From NCBI GenBank assembly GCA_026874595.1, contig CM049307.1, positions 34,080,862 through 34,144,861 on the forward strand: DNA of 64,000 nt, read 5' to 3'. Of this stretch, positions 1 to 57,307 are shown piece by piece; position 1 is the first letter of the stretch; each line of letters starts with the position of its first letter. The position numbers were made by a program, and so were the translations under genes. Under the pieces are notes generated by a model. The model was given only the letters and a program-made list of their open reading frames with translations. It was not told the origin of the DNA and searched no databases. The DNA is from Sipunculus nudus. Its lineage: Eukaryota; Annelida; Sipuncula; Golfingiida; Sipunculidae.

Positions 1-2682
1 TACATACTAGTTTCGTTTTAGCCCCATAAAACCTATTTGGCCCATGATCACCGAAATTAGCAGGAATGACAGGAAAAAACATTTTAGACCAGCCTGATCT
101 TTATCAAAAGGATATCAAAATATTGCAAAAGATATACCAAATTAAAGACAAGGAAAAATACGTTCCAGTGTAATATTTTTAATTTTTTATGTGCACAAGA
201 AGCCAACATAACGCCAAATGTCACGTGTTCATGACAGATCTCAGAATAGCCGTCATCAACCATGGTGAAAATGTGACACAAAATGTTTCAGTGAAGAGGA
301 ACATTTATTAACATAATGTGTTTGTTTAATAATTCTTTGTATCTTTTTGTCTGAGTTTTAGAGTATTGTCTATTAGGAATTATTGATAACTCTCTTTGCG
401 GTCATTGTAGTTGACTTTAACTTGGGATCCAAACTGCGCATATAGTCATGTTAGACGCGTAAACGCCATAGCAAAATATAATTTTTTTTCAGTCTACAAT
501 TATCCTGTCATGTTCTTTTTGAGCCGGAAAATATGCGTTCTAAATTTCCAAGATTTAACTGCAGATAATTCAATATATTCCGTCTTCTTGGTACATTGTA
601 GTACTTTTCACAATAAATCTGTCTTGCATTTTTGTTATGTAACAAACTGTCTTGTTTGAGTAGTTGTTTCAACAGTGGTTTAATGAATATGGTAATGCTT
701 AATTATTCATTATTTCAACTAGAGACCATGTCCTGTTGAATATATAAGCCTACATTTCTTATTCCTTTTTTATTCCTGCCACCCCTTACTCTAACTTCAG
801 GCCTGTTTTTTTTTATTTTGTGAATGTAAAAATAAATACCATAGATACATAATTCAAGTCTGCGGTTTAATCAGTTTCACAGGCTATTATGAAATGATTC
901 AATCGCAAACAAGATGTCTATAAATAAATGAAAGCTTGAAAGGATAAAACTGAAAAAAATTGACCAGTTATATTCCAAATCCAATATAAGTGATAACTGT
1001 ATCTCCAAACACTCTCCGAAATTCAACCTGAAGAGTCTGAGGTTTAGGAATCCAACATTGACAATCACCTCTGAACAACAAAATATTTAGGTAATTTTAA
1101 GACAAGCCCCCTTTTCCTGATAGATATATCATGTTTGCTTCTACAGAACTTTAGACTTACACTAAAGCATCATAAAACAAATTTAGCATGTTCATATTCA
1201 ATTACATAAGTATGAACGGATGACGTGACCCTCTGACCTGAAGCTGGCTACATTTAACCCGGATTTGGTCATATTTACTGCAACAAATGTTTGATATATT
1301 TAGGTGTTCTTAATATGTATATGATTAAATGAAGATGAAATATAGATTCAACCGATTTTACCGCGTTCCCTTCATAGTTGTGAAGGTCTGATAACGTTTT
1401 GTTATCCTGCTATTGTGGACTTTTCACAAAATTTGGTGTTTTTGTTCGATATATGGATAATTCCGTTAAGTTAGCTGACTATTTGGACATTTGAAAATAT
1501 CATGTTTTACCTCCAAAACTTAAGACTTACGCTAACATGATACATAATACATCATTAGCATATTCATTTTACCTACATAAATAATTATAAACAATATTGC
1601 AAGTGTAGTCAGACATTTTTTCAGAGCAAAAAAACATTTAGTATGAACTATGTGTTTATATGTAAATAAAATGCAATTAAATACCGCATTCTTTGATTTA
1701 GTCTTTTCCTGGCAAATTGAAGTTGAATCAGTAAAATAATTTTAAAATTAATTAGGAATTAGGTAGTTTTCAGCGATGTAAGTATTTATTTAATATATGT
1801 ACAAACCATAATCCAATCTCAACCCTTAAAAATACAGCAATAGACAACTAAACGCCACTAGAGGCTCCGTCGTATTGAAACATGATCTAAATTGCTACCA
1901 TCGATAATTTTACTGCATTTTACTAATTCCTTCGAAATGTTATTATTCCAAACATATATAATACCCAACGGATGTTCAAGAACCGCCCATTAGCTTATTA
2001 GGCCTATATACTAAATAAGTACATAGATTTGCTTGTAGGACTTTACGCCCAGATAGATATTATTTTGGATAAGTGTAAACAAATATTGCTTCATGGCACA
2101 TTTTTATTATCGCCTTTATCATATTTTATAATCGAGATGTTTGAGCCTTGTAAGTATAATCAAAGGTGTGGACAATTCATTTTATTGGTTCAATCACCTG
2201 GGTTGTTCGTCAATACGAATTCAAATATAGCTTTCGAAAGGGATAGTTTCACTGGAATGGTTATATACTAGTATATTCCCTATATATTTAATCATATGGG
2301 TGTTTAATATTTATAATCTTAACAAATATGCAATTTTAATATTGAAATGATATACTTCTTAACTTTTCCAATATTTACACTTCAGAACATGAGGGCATTT
2401 AAGCACACTCACAGGATACAGTTTCACATCAATGATTGACGTGACCTACTGACCTCTTGCAACCTACAATTATACCTCAACATGATTTCGTCACACTTTC
2501 TACAATAACTCTTCATGATATTTCATAATGGTGTTCTAATTATGATTATTAATTAATTTAAAATGAGTATTAGAGTCAACTGAGTTTACAACATTCAGTT
2601 TATTGTTGTAAACTTGTGAAATGTTACTTAAAATCATCTTATTTTGGACTCAGGCTTGCTGAAAGAACAAAACCGAGTTTAG
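1..2682. other. AT-rich flank, no gene seen
   Basis: Only short open frames, none with recognisable protein content or splice context. No repeat shared with the rest of the window was noticed. Confidence 0.6.
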
Positions 2683-2975
2683 GTGGGCACCCCCTCCAGA
2701 ATGATCAGGATTGACCTGTATATACTTCATAACAATTTTTTTATCCGGCGTGTAACGATAATTCCGTTTAGCCACCTGACCACAATGACTGCCGAAGCCA
2801 TCGAGTTGTTTGTTTGGGGTGGAAGCAAGAGAGATTCTCTGTCATGGGTGGATCTGGAGCAACTGACAAGGATGGATATGTCTCTGTAGGAATGATGCTC
2901 AGGTATCCAGGACTTGAAAATAGAGGGGGCGCAGCCCTAAAGTCGAGAAGGGAGCTGTTCTGCGTCTTTAAGACA
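2683..2975 (+). other. Compositionally distinct block with short open frames, unrecognised
   Basis: This stretch is clearly richer in G+C than its surroundings and is open in overlapping frames. One plus frame includes GGSGATDKDGYVSVGMMLRY; a minus frame is also open for about 60 codons. No splice signals or start are convincing and I do not recognise the peptide. It may be a decayed coding fragment or an old insertion. Confidence 0.25.
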
Positions 2976-3775
2976 TATCATATATATATATTAAAAAAAT
3001 ATATATATACATAAATATATACACACTAATGAATCATTTTTTTTCAAGATTATATTGATGTTCCACAAATCCCTATTGGTAGTAAGCAAGCATATTTAAA
3101 CTTGTTTGAATACACTGCGTGGCTATTAAAACAATTCTCTCCTACTAAACATATAAATATTGTTAGTTCGTGCATTATAATTATGATTGTTATCAGTAAT
3201 TTCGTAAAGTATCCAATACAAGTTGTTAATTATTTTAACCGTTGGGCCCTCGTGTGTGTATATATATATATAAAATGCATTATTTGAACAACAGAAAAAT
3301 ACATGCATCAATAAGTCAAGTGTTGTAACGTTATTGTAAGATGGTCAGCACGCATGTAAAATTTAACTATTATATGTCACTGAATTTGTCAAGGGTGACT
3401 GCATCTATTTTTTCTTGTGTTAAGCTTCTGTTAATGATATTCCATAATATAGGCCTTTTGTAGATAAATTATTTTTGCAGCAATTCAGTTCGAACTGGAG
3501 CCAGTTGGAGTTAAAAGTAATTAAGGTAGTCTGACCTGAGGAAACTAAAGTACATAAAAACACAAAAACTATTAGGTGAAAAATACTCATTGACTGTTAT
3601 TTGAATGCCATTTTCAGGTTTATATTATTATTGAAAATGCAGCTTTCAAACAACAAGCCTGGCCATCCAGTTCCAGTGACAGTAGCTTGGTATTTAGAGG
3701 TGATTTTAATTACCCCATAATCAAGAAACCGGAAGCTTTTCTATAGTCTCTTTGTGTACTCCAGGGTAAGTTTAA

Positions 3776-5000
3776 AACAAGGGACTCATGGGTCAAGGCG
3801 CGCAGCAGAAGTTTGAGATTTAAGCAAATACAAAATATACTGATTTCTATTGTAATATTTACATTTATATAAACATATGAAGCTAAGAGGGAACGGCCCT
3901 CTATACTTGGTTATAGTAAAGTTCTAAATACATTATTGCAAAACTAATACTCTGAAAAGACTGTCATGAAGAAAAAGAGTAACATTTTTGAGAAACTGTG
4001 ATGCATATGAAAAATTTACAGACGGACAGGCAAGTGGACATGATGGACTGATACCTTTATTTTCACTTTCACAGGAATAATTTATTTAAGTTCCTTTTTT
4101 TTTTTTAGCATATCCACTTTTTCCATTAATAGTTTGTATCATATTCATTTTTTTCAATTTACAAGTTTTATATATTTGTAATGAAAAAATCTGAAAATAT
4201 ACATTAAAATATCAGAATTGTAAGTTGCAATCATTATTTATCCAGAGTTTAGCTCACATCAGGTCATATAATGCATTCACATGTATTTTATTATTTTTAA
4301 ATCACAAATGTTTAACTGAATTTAAAAGAAAATAATTCCACATGGCATCTTCAAGATTATTCCTTGAAACACTATTAAAATATTTTGTACATTGGAGTTT
4401 TCAGTACATGCTTAATTTCATTTACCGAAATAAAAGATTCAGTAAATTTGTTTAATTAAAAAATCTTTTCAAATAAATTATACACACTGTTGGTTAAATG
4501 AGGGACAAACAATATCATAATGCTAATTACTGAGCTATAATTTATTACTGGAATTAACATTAAATTTCACACCTGGTGATTTTTTTCTCTCTTCTGGAAT
4601 GAGGAATTCCTTATCTTATGATCATCCACACTTTCATAGCAAAACACCACTTGTGGACACAATTAAATAACACAGGTGAAGGCTGTACTAGGTGGGCTTG
4701 ATGTAAACAACACTTGACAAGGTGTATAAAAACTGAAATAAAAGCTACTCTTTTCAATCAATTCCTTTGAATTTTAAGAATTCAAAAGAGTAAATCCTTC
4801 TGTATATATGCTGTGAAAATTAAACCAACAGTGCTAACAGCGAAAAAACGTGCAGTGGCCAAAATTTAAGATATTGATTTTTTATTTATGCTAATAACTT
4901 TGAAAAATTGCAAAATTCATATCTAATTTTGGGTAAACAATCGAATCTTGATTAAATAAAGTTATATCCCTTTGAATACGCCACTGATGCTTTCGGATTG
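3776..5000. mobile_element. Dispersed repeat, ACAAGGGAC-headed family copy
   Basis: Begins with a diverged form of the shared head (AACAAGGGACTCATGGGTCA) and carries the body also found at 22437-22740, 53830-54130, 54830-55650 and 61850-62420 (ATAGTAAAGTTCTAAAT, GACTGTCATGAAGAAAAA). It then carries the AAAATTTAAG...TAATTTTGGGTAAACAAT body. Truncated before the usual stem-loop tail. Confidence 0.75.
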
Positions 5001-8000
5001 TCCTTAAGAAGAAAACATGAAACAAAACAGCAAGCGGGGTACCAGTGAAAACCCATCGGAGGAAGGCTAGCCTTTAATCGAGGGTGTTCAGATGAGGAGC
5101 TAGAAGTGAAGCCTCGAAATTCACCTGCCGTGTCAATAGTTTATGAGAAAGGACTGGCATCACCCTCGGGGTAATTCAGTAAGGGACACTCCTCAAGATT
5201 CACAAGATGCCTGTCAATATGCTGTGGTCACTTTACTCATACCAAACCCACATTTCTGCTTTATCTCACTCACAGAAACTTTCAAAACAAACAGACAAAA
5301 CAGCCAATTTATAATATCTGCAAAGGGATTTATAGATTCATAACAACACAACACACCATTGAAGGTGGGGAGCAGTCTTTTGTATTCAACACAGGCATGC
5401 TTCTTTGTAGTAGTTCCCATGTACCAGTATTTGCCACAGGAGTCAAGTGATATACTGCCCACCACTGCCCTAAAGAATGCTTCTATACAGTTGTGACTGT
5501 TCTACTGAAGAGGAATTCAAGCCCCTGATATAACCTCTACATCTTTCTACAAAAACTACCTATCTGTATATACCATGTAGGCAACATTACAACCAAATAT
5601 CTACTGAAACCTTGAATTCTCTTGAATATCTCTTTCTACGTATGGCATAATACAGTATATCTATCGATGTGCACTCTTTTAACTTCTTCTTGGAAGCAGT
5701 ATGTATATAAACACTGGCAATATCAGGGTTCTGAAAAGCACTTTCTAAGCTGTAATACAATTTTTCTACCAGATCTGTTTAAAAATGCCCAGCACTTTAC
5801 GTCTTCTTTCTAACTTTATGGTTAAGAAATATCAAGCAAGTACCATAAAGCTAGTGTACTACCCTGCATCTATAAAGCCAATTTAACCATTGTCTTTCTT
5901 TACAAGAACTGCTCAAAAAATGTTCAGTGCACAAATAGTAAAATATGAGTTGGCATATGAAAGTAACATATTTGAGCTCTAACAGCAAGAAAGAAATCCA
6001 GGAGAGAGACAGGTTTGTTCACATGAATTGTTATACACAGTTTCTGTGTACAATCACAAAAACCAGTGTAAGGCACATTTATATGTGTTACAATATATAA
6101 ATATATTAGTTCCTCATAATAAATATAAAGTTTGTCATGGTATCATGAGTAGCCTGGAATACACAAACTTATCACCAATTAGTGATCATCTGAGTACAAA
6201 GTTACACTGACTACATAACAAAATCTGCTTTACAGAGCTCCCAATTTGGTGACTGGAAAATCCAGTTTTCATAAAATGTTTATTTTCATTTATAGTATAC
6301 TGAGACAACGAAAAATAATTGGAATTCATGAGCCAGGAAACATTTCAGTAAACCATGACTCTATGTGCATTTAGGCTGTCATAAAGGAGTACACAAATAT
6401 AGCAAAACATTATAATAACAGTATCTAACCTATGGAACCATTAGAAACAATTCACTAACAAACATAATGGACAAACTTTATGTCTACTCATCATGTCTTA
6501 TTGACTCATGCCTTTTACATACCAAGTAAGACTCTAGTTTTGTTATACTGTCCAGATTCTGCCAAGACAAGCTGGGGTACCATGCCAAGGCTACATTAAA
6601 TTCAGTGGTGCTGCAAAAGAAATCTTGAAATGTAGTAACAGAATGCCTATAAATATACCAATACTGAGTCAGTTTACCTCAAATTCTGATAAATAATGGA
6701 AAAAATATTGAAACATTTACATCTACCAAGCATTCCAATACAGCAGATCTACAAGGTATTTGCTTTAGCTGTTTCTGAACATCATGGATGAGCATAACCC
6801 TCCAGTGATAGTTTTTTTTACATGAACACTCAAGAAGTCTTAAAATGTAACATTGTCATCAAAATAATAATAAATCCAGTTTTAATGTCAGTTGGAACTT
6901 TGTTTCATTTCATCATATTTGTTCATTTATATTTTCATTTCATTTGGTATTATTTCTGATATAGGATATTTTATTTTTATTCTAAAGTATCCTGAATTTT
7001 AATTCAAAAGGCTAGCACTGATAAATCTAAACAAATAATATGAAGGAAAGAAGGAAAATTATAAACAAAAAGTAACTGAGAATCATCTGAGCTTAAAATC
7101 AAGCACAATACGTAAGAAATCAAATATCCTGAATTTTAATTTAAAAGGTTAGCACTGATAAATCTAAACAAATCATATAAAGGAAAGAAGGCAAATTATT
7201 AACAAAAAGTAACTGAGAATCATCTGAGCTTAAAATCAAGCACAATACGTAAGAAATCAAACATCACCAATCTGTAAACAAAATAATTAGCATTACACAA
7301 TTATGACTGAAGAATCCCATATTTAGATATTTGTCTCCATGCTTCATTCATCTTATCTAGACTACATATTTGTTCTAGACTCTGGGCTATGTGCACATTA
7401 TGTTCTCAACATTGTGAGGTAAAACAGGCACACATCCAAAGGTAAGTCAATCAAAAAACCATTATAAGTCATTAATTAAATCACATAATCATATAACCAT
7501 GTCATAATCCACCATCACTTTATGTTCATAAAACATTATATACAACTTCCACTGATAAAACAATGTGCATCATCAAAGAGTATCTTCCAGCTACATGAGC
7601 TTGTAAGAACCTGCTCAACAGCAGCAATGCTATAAACAGTTTTCACTGGTACCTGCCCAAGGTTGGCAGGTCTGGTATGGCTGTCCTCAGGCCAATATGA
7701 AAAGGTTCATAATATATTTTTTTTTAACAATCACACATATATTAAGGTCACTCTATATTTTAAGTTAACCTTTACTTGCATAATATATTGTGTTATTATG
7801 TCGATGTACAATGTATAGGCAATATAATTGACTGGGATGTCATATCATGGATGTCACCTTGCACCATCATTTTCATGTAATATATTGATGACACTACTGT
7901 AATATTGTCACACAGTTTTGAACTGTATCATATTAGAGAAAACCCTGACTTTAACCCTCAGCTATCAATATGACCTTGGCTTGCTTGAACCTGATACAGT

Positions 8001-9761
8001 TGACTTGCAAGACCAATAGAATAACCAATATTAGCTTATGCATGGTAATACAGACCAGGATTATAGCATCATTTTGTGTGGGCTAGGGGTTAACTGTATC
8101 TGACTGATACCATTCATGGGGGGTTAATAAATACTGGTCAATCACTGCTCATAAACTGCAAAATAAAACAAGATATTAACCCTTGTCATATGTACAAATC
8201 TATTTTGTGGGCAAAACTTAAAATGATGACACCATACATTAACATGGTAACTGACCAAAACCCCTATAAAATATGTTTATATATATCAAATTTATTTTAA
8301 ATAACTGTGGCTTGATTTCCTGCTGATACACAAAGAACTTGAGACTCCAGTGTAAGTTGAACTTTAATAATAAACAGTTGACCAGACTATAAATATGAAT
8401 AAACACATTTCCTGAGGTTCTTTCATATTCTCACTAACATGCCTGTGGGGATTATTTCCCATAATATAAAGGATCTTCCCCTATTAAAACACTGGACCTG
8501 TTCCTGGTCTCAGTTTCTATACATTAACAAATGAATATAGGACATCATTTATACCAGTGGCTAAAGAAGAAATGCACAATTCTTATACACATGAGTAGGT
8601 CTAAAGGATAAATGAAGCAAAAATAAATGTCACAGATGCACAATAGTACAAAAACTTATCTCAAGCATTCTAAAATCACTGTTTTATTAACTCAATTAAA
8701 AAGTCTATCCTTACATATCTGTTAGTTTGTCAGGGATTATGCATAAACTACTGAATTCTGAAAAAAAATTAGAAGTTTGGATACAGGCAGCTTGTGGATC
8801 TGGATAAAGAGACAAATACTGCAGGGTTGTTTTCCCTTTGGCAGAGGATTGTGCTTTACTGCTGAGTGATATTCCTAGACAATGCTTCAAAGCAGTTGAT
8901 ACTTTCAGATGATGAAAAAAATCCTACCATCTTGCTGGCAGTGTTGAATGAATATCTTTATCATGAAATTCTACAAAATAAAATTTGTTACTATTTTGAA
9001 ATAAAGGGAACCCCATCATATATTATACCCATATTTATAAAGTAAAACCTTCAAATTTTGATTGTAAAAGTATAAAGATATATACCACTCTGTGAACCAA
9101 ATTTCCAATTTAGCATCCAAAATTGTCAGTTAAATGAAACTGTGGCATTCCTAGCAAGTCACACAATTAATGTTTACATCTACAAGTGTACATGTAGTAC
9201 CATTCTTCATGACAGTATAAGCATAAGTATAAATATAAGCACCTCTTGAAAAGTAGGAGGTATGGTCTCAACACAGGTGTCACATAAATAAATTACAAAT
9301 AATATACAAAGATACAAGTGGACAAAATATAAATTGTCTGCATCCTGCTGCAGTTTGACAACTGATATGGCATCTTTCAATTAACTAATGATTTTAAATT
9401 CACCTTTCATATTTCAAAACATTTTTAATTAACAATTTTCCCTTTTAGTACATAGTGATTGGCAAAGATGATATTTGAAATTTGTTTACAAGTATCACAA
9501 CTTTATGTATAATATACATCACTCTTGACTGTGACACAAGTAATATGTGGTCAAATTTAACATGATCAGTAAAAATAGTAAAATATTTTTTAACTCTTTC
9601 CATCAGACCTGTACTCAAGGGTATAAATACAAACGTAAATACACTTAGTGTACAAAAGGTTGGGCAGTAACAGCTCATGTACACAAGTTTTGAGCAGACA
9701 CCATTTTTCTGTTATGAGTAAAAAAAACAAGCAATACAGTATTTTATCATGATAACAAATC
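5001..9761. other. Downstream flank, probably part 3' UTR of the transporter
   Basis: No convincing gene. It lacks the dispersed repeats that crowd the introns, which would fit a long 3' UTR next to the stop codon at 9762. Minus-strand poly(A) signal candidates are at 9424-9429 and 8693-8698. Around 5020-5200 a G+C-richer patch (GGAGGAAGGCTAGCC, CACCCTCGGGG) is unexplained. Confidence 0.45.
6988..7261. repeat. 137-bp tandem duplication
   Basis: TATCCTGAATTTTAATT starts at 6988 and again at 7125. The two 137-bp copies differ at a handful of sites. It lies in the downstream flank or 3' UTR of the transporter gene. Confidence 0.9.
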
Positions 9762-52956
<43,195 letters not shown>

Positions 52957-53173
52957 CTGGAATCAGCAAAAAACAACAGGTGTAAGACACTATCTTTTAT
53001 TAAAATATGGATACAAAGTTACTAAAAAGGAGGTAATTCGTGAATATTTATCTTGATATGCATTGACAGCTATTCCATACCTTGCATGATACTTTTGTAT
53101 ATTGCACAAAATAAACTAGTTTTAAGTTAATACATACAATAAAAATTGCCATCTCATAAAAAAATATAATAAG

Positions 53174-55140
53174 AACAAGGGACCCATGGGTCACGGCGCT
53201 CAGATGATCGTAATTGTACAATAAATGTTTCTCCACTGTGATACTATGTCGAGTCGATAAAGCTTATTTGGCTATTATAAAGGAATGTAATTTAATATGT
53301 GAGTAAATGATAAATGAAATTACCTGACTGATGGATTAATAGAGTAAAATATAGTGGTTTATTTTTTATTTATTTAGGAGGGGTTGAAAATTGTGATATA
53401 TTTGAGCAAATATGAATGCAATGACAGCAGTAATAAGCAGTAGTAGAATGATGATAAGGCTATTTGTTGAAGGATCTAAAGTGTATGGTAGTCTGCAAGT
53501 GTTCAATTTGACAGATATGATGTTATGATTAACTATTCTGATGAAGTGATTTATGAATTTGTGACTGTATGACACAATATCTCTTTAGTCTTGACAAGGT
53601 ACATTATTGTGATGCCAACTATGTCTACATATTACACAATATTGACATAATTTCTGGCATGTACATAGGTACCTATGGACGAATAGTTATACAAAATATT
53701 AAAGTATGAATATATCTGATTCATCTTGTTCTTGCTTACTGAGGCTGACTTTGGGATGGGGTTCGGAGAAGGGAAAAGTGAGGGCAGCACGAAGGTGGAT
53801 GTATAAATAATTTATTGTTATGTTTTTCATTTATATAAGAATATGAAAAGCTAAGAAGAAAGGGGCCCTCCTACTTGGTTATAGTAAAGTTCTAAATATA
53901 TGATTGCAAACTAATACTCTGACAAGACTGTCATGAAGAAAAACAGTAAAAGTTTTGAGATACTGTGATGCATATGAAAATTTACAGATGGACAGGCAAG
54001 TGGACGGAATGGACTAATACCTTTATTTCACTTTCAAGGGAATAATGCATTTAAGTTTATAAATAAGCCAATTTTTTTAAGCATATCCAGTTTTTCCATT
54101 AAGAAGTTTTTATCTGAATCATTTTTTTATTTACATGTTTTATAAATTTTTAATAACAAAGGACCCATGGGTCACGGCGCTCAGCTGATTGTGATTGGAC
54201 TATAAATGTTTCTCCACTGTGATACTATATCGAGTCGATAAAGCTTATGAATATCATGTACATGTTGGGCTATTATAAAGGAATGTAATGTAATATGTGA
54301 GTAAATGATAAATGAAATTACCTGACTGATGGATTAATAGAGTCAAATAAAGTGGTTTATTTTTTATTTATTAAGGAGGGGTTGAAAATTGTGATATATT
54401 TGAGCAAATATGAATGCAATGACAGCAGTAATAAGCAGTAGTAGAATGATGATAAGGCTATTTGTTGAAGAATCTAAAGTGTATGGTAGTCTGCAAGTGT
54501 TCAATTTGACAGATATGATGTTATGATTAACTATGCTGATGAAGTGATTTATGAATATGTGACTGTATGACACAATATCTCTTTAGTCTTGACAAGGTAC
54601 ATTATTGTGATGCCCACTGTGTCTACATATTACACAATATTGACATAATTTCTGGCATGTACATAGGTACCTATGGACGAATAGTTATACAAAATATTAA
54701 AGTATGAATATATCTGATTCATCTTGTTCTTGCTTACTGAGGCTGACTTTGGGATGGGGTTCGGAGAAGGGAAAAGTGAGGGCAGCACGAAGGTGGATGT
54801 AGAAATATTCTATTGTAATGTTTTTCATTTATATAAGAATATGAAAAGCTAAGAGGAAAGGGGCCCTCCTTCTTGGTTATAGTAAAGTTCTAAATATATG
54901 ATTGCAAACTAATACTTTGACAAGACTGTCATGAAGAAAAACAGTAAAAGTTTTGAGATACTGTGTTGCATACTAAAAGACAGATGGACAGGCAAGTGGA
55001 CAGAATGGACTTATACCTTTATTTCACTTTCAAGAGAATAATGCATTGAAGTTTATATATAATCCTATTTTTTTAAGCAGATCCATTTTTTCCATTAAGA
55101 AGTTTTTATCTGAATCATTTCTTTTTACAGGTTTATAAAT
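53174..55140. repeat. Tandem duplication of about 0.98 kb, two copies
   Basis: Heads GACCCATGGGTCACGGCGCT at 53181 and 54162 begin two copies that stay nearly identical for about 950 bp. Shared landmarks include TCGAGTCGATAAAGCTTA, GACATAATTTCTGGCATGTA and GGCTGACTTTGGGATGGGG. Each carries the same 69-codon minus frame (53366-53575, 54364-54573) with three differences. The second copy has a 17-nt insertion near 54247. Confidence 0.85.
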
Positions 55141-57305
55141 GTTTAATTAAAAAACCTGAAAATATAAGTTAAAATATTAGAATTTTTGCAAAAGTTGCAA
55201 TCATTACATATACAGAGTAAAAAACACTGGGTCATATTATGCATACACATATATTTTATTATTTTTAAATCATACATGTTTAAACTGATTTTAAAAGAAA
55301 ATAATGCCACAACATGGTATCTACAAGAATATTCCTTGAATCACTATTAAAAAGTTTTGCACATTGGAGTTTTCAGGACATGCTTAATTTTATTCACCAA
55401 AATAAAATAAAAGTAAATTTGATAAAATAAAACATCTTTTCAAATAAAGTATACACACTGTTGGTTGAATGAGGGACAAACAATATAATTGTGCTAATTA
55501 CTATCCCAGTTTTAATTAATTACTGGAATTAATAGTCAATTTCACACCTGGTGAAGTTTTTACTCTTCTGAAGTAAGGAACTACTTATCTCATGAACATC
55601 CACACTTTCACAGCAATACACCACTTTGTGGACACAATTAAATGTACACTTTAATCATTGTAACCCTGGTGGTTCAATACAAAATCTAAAATGTAGCATG
55701 TCCAAGAATAAAATAAAATACAGAAAAATTATAACATTCATCTAGTTTATGCACCCACTGGGGGGGGGGATGAGAGCAGGGCAGAGGGGAAGCCTGCTAG
55801 TAGTGGCCAAGCTGGGCCAAGGTAAGCTGCCTGGGGTGGGTTACATAATGCAAGTGAAGGCTGTACTACTAGGTGGGCTAGATGTAAACAACACTTGACA
55901 TGGTGTATGAAAACATGAATAAAAGCTATTCATTCCAATCAATTTCTTTTGAAAGTTCAGATTTTAAAAGATTAAATCCTTATGCATATATGCTGGGAAA
56001 ATTAAATCAACAGTGCCAAAGTTGGACAAAATTTAAGGTATTGATTTTTCATTTATGCTAATAACTTGAAAAATTTGCAAAATTCAGATCTAATTTTGGG
56101 TAAACAATTAAATCTTGATTAAATAAAGTTATATTCCTGAAAAAAAGTCTCTAGGTTCAGCAATTCTCATGTGAGTAAATATATTTCCTGATTTAAAAAA
56201 AAAATGCATTATGTTTTGGCCCAAAACTTCAAAATAATACCCAATACTGACCTAATTTTTGGTATGTTCATAGAAAATGTATAAAAGAATGTGAATACTA
56301 AATACGATCAAAAACATATCAGTGGTTTTGATATTAGGCAGCCTTGAAGTGTAACAATGGCTTTTTTTTTATTGAAAACGGGGTTTTTTTTTCCTTAATA
56401 TCTCGAAGGAACTAAGTCCTAATGACCCAATTTTCGGTATGGTAGGAGATTTTGGGGACATCTAAAATTATGTCAACAGCCTGGGGAGCATAGAGATGTG
56501 CACTGAATGACCTACAGTCATCAAAGTGGACTGCTTGACAATGTAAGGGAATACAACAAGAGCCTCCAAAAAATTCAATAACTAGCCTAATTTTGCAGCT
56601 TTTATTTTCAAATTTCAGATTGTAAAAGATTAAATCCTTATGTATACATGGTGTGAAAATTAAATCCACAGTACTTACAGGAAAAAAACTTGCCATGGCC
56701 AAAGTTGGGCAAAATTTAAGGTACCAATTTTATATTTTTGCCAATATTTAAAAAAATTTAACAAATTTTGATCTAATTTTTGGTATACAATTAAATTTTG
56801 ATTAATTAAAGTTGCATTACTGGAAAAAAGTCCCTACCTTTAACACTTTTGGTCTTAAGTGACCAAATATCTTCCTGATTTTTTTACAAAGTCCATTATG
56901 TTTGGGCCCATAACTTTTTTAAATTAAATAATACTGACTTAATATCTGGCATGTACATAGGAACTATATACAGGAATATTTATGGTAAATATGAAGAAAA
57001 CCAGATGAGTGGTTTTGATATTAGGCAGTCTTGAAGTGTGAAAATAGTTTTCTAATAAAAAATTGAGGTTTTTCCTTAATATCTCAAAGGAACGAAGTCC
57101 TATTGACCCAATTTTTGGCATGGTAGGAGATTATGGGGACATCTAACTGTATGGCGAAATTCAGATTCGTAGGTCCAATGGTGTCGAAACGTGCCAGTCT
57201 TACGGACGGACATCCAGACGGACAGACGGACGGCACGACGGACGGACGGACGACGGACAATGGACCATGACTATAGCTCAGATGACTTATAGTCAGCTGA
57301 GCTAA
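55140..57305. mobile_element. Composite dispersed repeats ending in stem-loop tail
   Basis: 55140-56690 is a close copy of 61910-63465 (same order of bodies and even the same exchange to GTGCACTGAATGACCTACAG near 56500 and 63280). It is followed by a further body ending with (ACGG)n-like sequence and the tail at 57276-57305. The next head ACAAGGGACC starts at 57308, so elements are joined tail to head. Confidence 0.75.
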
Positions 57306-57307
57306 AA

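Noticed and set aside
5214-5465. 83-codon minus frame
   Set aside because: No family resemblance and not in phase with the transporter; probably 3' flank or UTR.
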